Part shown: piece after piece, positions 15,001 through 21,000 of the stretch
Numbering within the stretch: the first letter of the stretch is position 1
Layout: each line of letters opens with the position of its first letter
Assembly (NCBI GenBank): GCA_029233965.1
Contig: JARGOP010000019.1
Coordinates: forward strand, 1 to 50,024
DNA length: 50,024 nucleotides
Reading direction: 5' to 3'
Source of the DNA: Verrucomicrobiales bacterium
GTDB lineage: Bacteria; Verrucomicrobiota; Verrucomicrobiia; Verrucomicrobiales; DEV007
The notes under the pieces: generated by a model
The model's input: the letters and a program-made list of their open reading frames with translations, nothing else
Told to the model about the DNA's origin: nothing
Databases searched by the model: none
Translations under genes and position numbers: made by a program

Positions 15001-18000
15001 ATCGATGTCACCGGCGGCACTCACGAAAATGTCCGACCGGATTTCACCATCCGAATAGAAACCACCATGACCGATCTGGGCATAGGTGTTGTTGCCACTG
15101 CCTGAAAATCCGGCATTGCTCCCGTGGAGATCCACATCCGCATTGAAGATGATGCTTCCGACCGTAGCCTTCACGTCGATCTTTCCGTCATGATCCCCGG
15201 CCACTTCATAGCCACCGTGTCCGATTTTCGCGAACGTGCTGTGTGCATTTCCGCCCGTGAAGGTAATATCCCCCCCTGTCGCGAGCACCGTGACATCTCC
15301 GCTGAAGCCATCATAGAGAGGGACTCCCTGGCCAAGAGCCGGGTCGACCGAGTTGTCGATAGGCCAGAAAGGGAATCCCGTTCCGTCGAGATTCGAGGGC
15401 TGGTTAAAATCATCGGCATGAGTCATCGTGCCCGTCACGATGTTGCTCCGATATTGGCGGTAGGAAAAATATCCCCCGTGTCCAATCTGGGCGAAATTGT
15501 AGGAACCGGCATTGTCAGACTCACCGTCCTCCCTCTCGGCATCGAGAACCGCTCCGCTGAACGAAATACCGTTTCCGGCAGTGACGTTGATCTCACCCGT
15601 CTTGTCTCCATAGACGAACGTTCCGCCATGACCGATCATCGTGAAGTTTTCGTCGGCGCGCGCCCGGTTGCGATGATTTTCATCCTGGTTGTTGGGCCGA
15701 TTCAGGGTGTAGACATGAGCGGCGTAAGGAACCGCCGAGCCAAGATTGTTCTTGGGTGTTCCATGAAAATCAATCAGTCCTCCTGCGGTGACGTTGATGT
15801 GTTCGCCGATCCGACCGAGGTTACCGGTCATCCCGTGGCCACCATGGCCGATCATCGAATAGGCCCGGTGATCCACGTTGTTGCCGTCATAGGTCTGGCC
15901 ACCACCAACGAATTCAATATTTCCATTGATTGACTCGACATCAATATTCCCATGGTGATTTCCGTTTGTGTTGAGACCGCCGTGACCAATCTGGGTGAAG
16001 TGACCGTAGCCGCGGCCGCCGCCGGCCTCAAAATTGATGTCCCCGTCATTCGCCTGCACAAAAATATCCCCGTTGTGCCCTTCGCGGGTCGAGAGGGGAT
16101 CGTTGCTGTTGTTGTCGAGACTGCCGTCTGCATCTGAATTGACACCACCATGACCGATCATCGCGTAGTTGTAATCCATATAGAGGATTCCCCGGTTGTC
16201 GGTTCCTCCGGGCACACCGGCAACTCTCACATTGTTAGCGCTGGCAGGCTGACTTGGATCGTAGTTCCACGCAACCGTGAAATCATCCTGAAGCGTGTCC
16301 CCGCCCTTGAAGCGAATGCCGCCGTCGGCTCTCACGTCGATCGTTCCGGCGTAGAACCCGTCGGTCGGGGCGATGCTCGACACGCCACCGTGACCGATTT
16401 GAATAAAGTTTCGTCGGTCATTGCCCGCGAGTCCGGTGATGGTTCCCCCGGTTCCAGTGTAGTCGCCCTGGGCGTCAACGCCCGCGCGAACCTCGATATT
16501 CCCACTGTGCCCGCGCTGATCAGCTGCACCGGTTTCGGGGTGCGTATTCGTCAGCGGGGTGGCATCCAATCCGCCGTGACCAATTTGAGCGAAAGAGTTG
16601 ATCGCATCATTGCTGATATGGGTCGTCGTGTTGTAATTCACGAAGAGGTCAGCCTCGTCTCCCGCGTTGACGATGACAGCCGTGTTCCAGGTGATTTCGC
16701 TCGTCGCGTAGTCAATCGTTCCCACGACGTCGCCGGCAACCGCCTGTCCATTGGCCAGATCGACCTGCACGACGAGATTTCCGGTACCGTTTCCATTATC
16801 CACATCGATGATATCAGCGGGAGCGCTGCCGTCGTAGGCATGGGTTGCATCCGCAATCCGGAACTCAACGCTTCCCGCCGTGACATCGTCGCTCATGAAG
16901 CGGGTTTTCTGCCCGTTACCGACTCCGGCCGCCTCGTCCATCATGACGTAGCCCGGTCCATCCTCCGTATTGCCCCAATAGACATTAAACTCGGAGATAT
17001 CGTTGTTGTTCCCCCCGTTCGCTCCACTCATATCCTGGAACTCTGCGATGCGGGTCACTTCGCGCTGCAGGGCAACGCCGCCCATCAAATTGATGTCGTT
17101 ACCGGCATACACCTTGATATCGCCGAGGAAGGTTCCGTCGGTTTCCCGGCCTCCGAGACCGATCTTGGCCGAGTTACTCTGGCCACCACCGGCAACCAGA
17201 TTGACATTTCCATTGGCTCCCAGCGCCATCACTTCGATGGATTCATCACTGCGCCCGAGGTGTCCGTTGGGACCTCCATCCTGATACTGGTAGGTGTGAC
17301 CGATCTGAGCAAAATTGGAAAGGCGGGAGTCGTTATCGTCGGAATACATCCCGCCACCGACATTGACACTGCCGTTCTGCGTCACGACGGAAATACTTCC
17401 ATGGTGATCACCGCTCGTGGTGATGCCTCCATGACCAAGCATGGCCGAATGGAAGCGCCCGACCCCGTCGCCGTGACTGACAAGCACATCCGACCCGGTG
17501 ATCGGCCCGATATTGCCCTCGGGATCGAGTCGGTCCGCCAGAGCAATGTTGTTGCCCGCCATGAAGCTGATGTCACCCTCTGTCGTGTTGAGCACGATAT
17601 CACCGAAATGCCCCCAACGACCGGCCCCCACTCCGGCTTCACCGGCAGTCGTATCACCAATCGAAGTCCGGCTGAAAAGAGCATTTGTCACCCCGAAATT
17701 GTTATTGTTGCTCTGCTCCGGATCGGCGTCCCAGCCGCCGTGGCCGAGCTGGGCGTAGTTCCGGAAATCATCGCGCCACGCGTCATTGTTTCGGATTCCG
17801 GTTCCGGCAACAAAAGCGATGTCCCCCTTTGTCTGGATCACAATATCGCCGTTCAAGCCGAACGACTGCGAACCATCGGCGGTATCTTCACCCGAGCGTG
17901 AGCTGCGACCGCCATGACCGAGCTGAGTGTAGTTGTCCTGATTCGTTCCCGCCTTGAAGAGAACGCCGAAGCCATCCGTATCATTCTTCCCGTTCGTGAT

Positions 18001-21000
18001 CGTGATGTCCCCGTAGTGATTGCCGTTCGCGGCATAACCACCGTGGCCGAGCTGGGCATACGCTTGATAATCGCGGTGCCGCGCGCCGTTTACACCGGCC
18101 AGCATCTCCAGTTTGCCGCCGTCGGCCCCTGCGACGATATCAATAGTGATATCCCCAGAATGCGCCCCTTTGGTTTCGTGGCCACCATGACCGATCTGGG
18201 CATAGGCACGATAAAAGGCCCCTGCATGAACCCGGAGATCATCTGCCAGCGTGATCGAAATATCCCCGGAGTTTCCTCCGCTGGTGCGGTTGTTATTAGG
18301 ACCTTCAGACTCGTGTCCCCCGTGCCCCAGCTGGGCATAGGCACGTTCCTTGTAGCCCTTCACCGAATCGTATTCCACTGTCGTGACCGTACCGGCGACA
18401 ACCGTGTTGAAGCGAACGATGCCACGTCGATAATCGACATCCCCCACCGTGTTTCCGTTCTGGTCCACGAGAATACTGCCATCGTCCGTTAGATTCGGGT
18501 TCGAGCCTCCGTTGTTGTCCGTGTCCTGTTCATCGTTATCGGCATCGGGAAGATCCGTGATAACGACCGTCCCACCCGCTCCATCGTCCATCACGATCCT
18601 GAGCGAACCCGGCGCGACATTAACGGGCCCGTTCGAAACGGCGAATTCCGTCGCGACCGTTGCGGCCGTATCAGTCCGGGGGGAGAGTGAGGTCCAGAAA
18701 TTTGCCCCGGCTCCAATCGCGTTTTGCACGGAACTCAAGTCGTCCGTATCCGCAGAGAAGCTCTGTGAGGTGATGGTATTGTTGACTGAACCGATCATGT
18801 CCAGTCCGCCGTACGAAGTGATCGTGATATCACCACTATGCCGCCCCCGGGCCGCGTAGCCTCCGTTACCGATGTGAATGTAGGACTCCGCCCCGCCCTC
18901 AAGAGCAAGAACCGTTGTGGTATTTGAGACTCCATCAAAGCTGCGACTTTGACGCACGTAACGGGTCCCACCTTCGATACTACCATCGAAGACAATACCT
19001 CCGCCGTTTGAAGCGATCGTTATATCGCCCGAGAACCCGTTGTCATCATTGGCACCGTTCGAACGCCCTCCGTGACCAATCTGCGCAAAATCGCGGTTCT
19101 GATTCCCGGAGATGAAGGTGATTCCACCGGTAGAGACATCGTTGTCGATGTTCTGAAGATCCCCGGTTCCGGAGGTGATCGTGATGTCGTGACTGTTCGC
19201 CATGATCCCGTCCGCATCATTCCCGCCGTGACCGATCATGACATAACGATCTTCCACATTGTAGTATCCGTTTCTCGTCGCCCCATTATTGAGATCATTA
19301 AACCAGAGATTCGCATAAGCCGTCACTCCGAGCGCGTCAGCCGAACCGGATGCCCCGGACTCAAAGTGAATATCACCGAAGGCTGTGACCGTGATTTCCG
19401 AGTCATTATCATTTCCGGCAAGCGCCCCCCTCGTGGCCCCGTAGTTCCCGTTGGAGGAATATCCTCCATGGCCGATTTGCGCAAAGCTCTCATAGTGTTT
19501 TCCGGCGAAGAAACGGATATCCCCGTCGGTGGCACCGGCACCCTGGCCTGCCTCCACCGTAACCAGACCGCCCTTGGCACCTTCCGCATCACGCCCGCCA
19601 TGACCGATCATGGCGTGGTTGCGACCGTAGCCCCAGTCGCGGTTGGAAGCCTTGTCGGCACCACCGGCAAAAAGAATATCCCCCTGGGTTGCTTTGACAC
19701 TGATATCCCCCTGATACCCCTCTCCACCGAGAGCACGCTGGTTCGCACCACCGTGTCCAATCTGGGCATAACTGTAGAGCTGGTTGCCGGCGCGGACTCC
19801 GATTCCCACTTTCGAACCGGCATCATTCGGATCGACGTAAGTTCCATTGGCGAGCACGATGACATTTCCAATCGAGCTATTTTCCCCGCGGATTCCCGTG
19901 ATGTTAAAGCTGCCCGCACCGCCTGAAAAGGTCCCGTTGTTCGCGGGAGCATCCGCTTGCGCTCCTCCATGACCGATCTGCACATGAGAATATTGATCAG
20001 CGCGGTTGTCGGTCTGGGTGTAACCCTGCATGCGGATCGCACCGGTTTCCGCAGTCACCGTTATGTCACCACTGCGCTGCATGTCAAAAATAGAACGGGG
20101 ATTCCCCTCGCGCGTGTGGCCATGACCAATCTGAACAAACCGGGTGTCAGAGCGCCCCCCGATCATGTCGATGCCAATACCGGCAAGTCTCGCCAGCCCT
20201 GCGGTGTCGGCCTCGCCACTTCCAACGGCGCCTTCCGCGATGACGGTGACGTCTCCGTGATAGCTACCGGGGTTCTCCGCTCCACCATGACCGATCATGG
20301 CATAGTTTCCGGCCCCGGCGTTGGTGTTCGCGACATTATTCGGGTCAGTCGTGATCCCCGGAGCCGCCAACATCTCAATGTCACCGGCAGCCTGAATCGT
20401 GATGTCCCCTTCCACCCGGAAAAGACTTCCATTCAGTGGATCAGCTTCCGTGTTCGTCTTCCAGGTCGTGCCAAAGAAGGTGCGGGCATTGGTCGTATCG
20501 AGAACATACCCATCACGGGTCGTTCTGGTCTCCCCGGTCGACACGGCCCTTTGCTCAAACCCTTCCTGACCGCTGCCGCCGTGACCGATCTGGACATAAC
20601 TGCGGGTCGTTCCGGCCTGCATATCGAGTCGACCGCTGAGACGGGCCGTGATGTCACCTTTGGCTCCGCTTCCCGCTCCCGCGAAGGATCCGACACCTGC
20701 GGTGCTGTCCGGCGTGCCTCCAAGAAGAGCAATGTAGTCCTTCCCGGTCACCGCATCAGTCCCCGTAAACCCGGTCCCGCTCCCGTCGGCTGCCGAGAAA
20801 CTTCCCCACCACTCGTTGTGGAGACCATTATTGATGCCGTTTCCAACCCCGTTGCCGTTGCTGTCCTGGTTCGTGTCCGAAATCTGATATTCCGTTCCAT
20901 TGTCTGCAAAACCAAGCTGGACGTAGGCTTCGTTCGTGTTGCCATCGGCCTGCATGATCAAATCATGAGCCGCCAGAAGAGTGTGCCCGAAGCGGGAACC

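Larger units (their letters stand above)
11400..20890 (-). repeat. GHGG repeat array, block 1 (most N-terminal)
   Basis: Translated minus strand shows a recurring octapeptide [YFH]-[ATSV]-[QM]-[IL]-G-H-G-G. It is followed by a variable acidic or glycine-rich loop, a G(D/S)I(T/S)V strand and a G(D/A)I.F.AG strand. Spacing is mostly about 130-200 bp, longer where loops or type B modules are inserted. Clear copies lie near 20580, 19605, 18045, 15985, 13375 and 11565. DNA identity between copies is low although the protein core is strict, so this is an old, selected protein repeat and not a recent DNA duplication. Confidence 0.9.
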
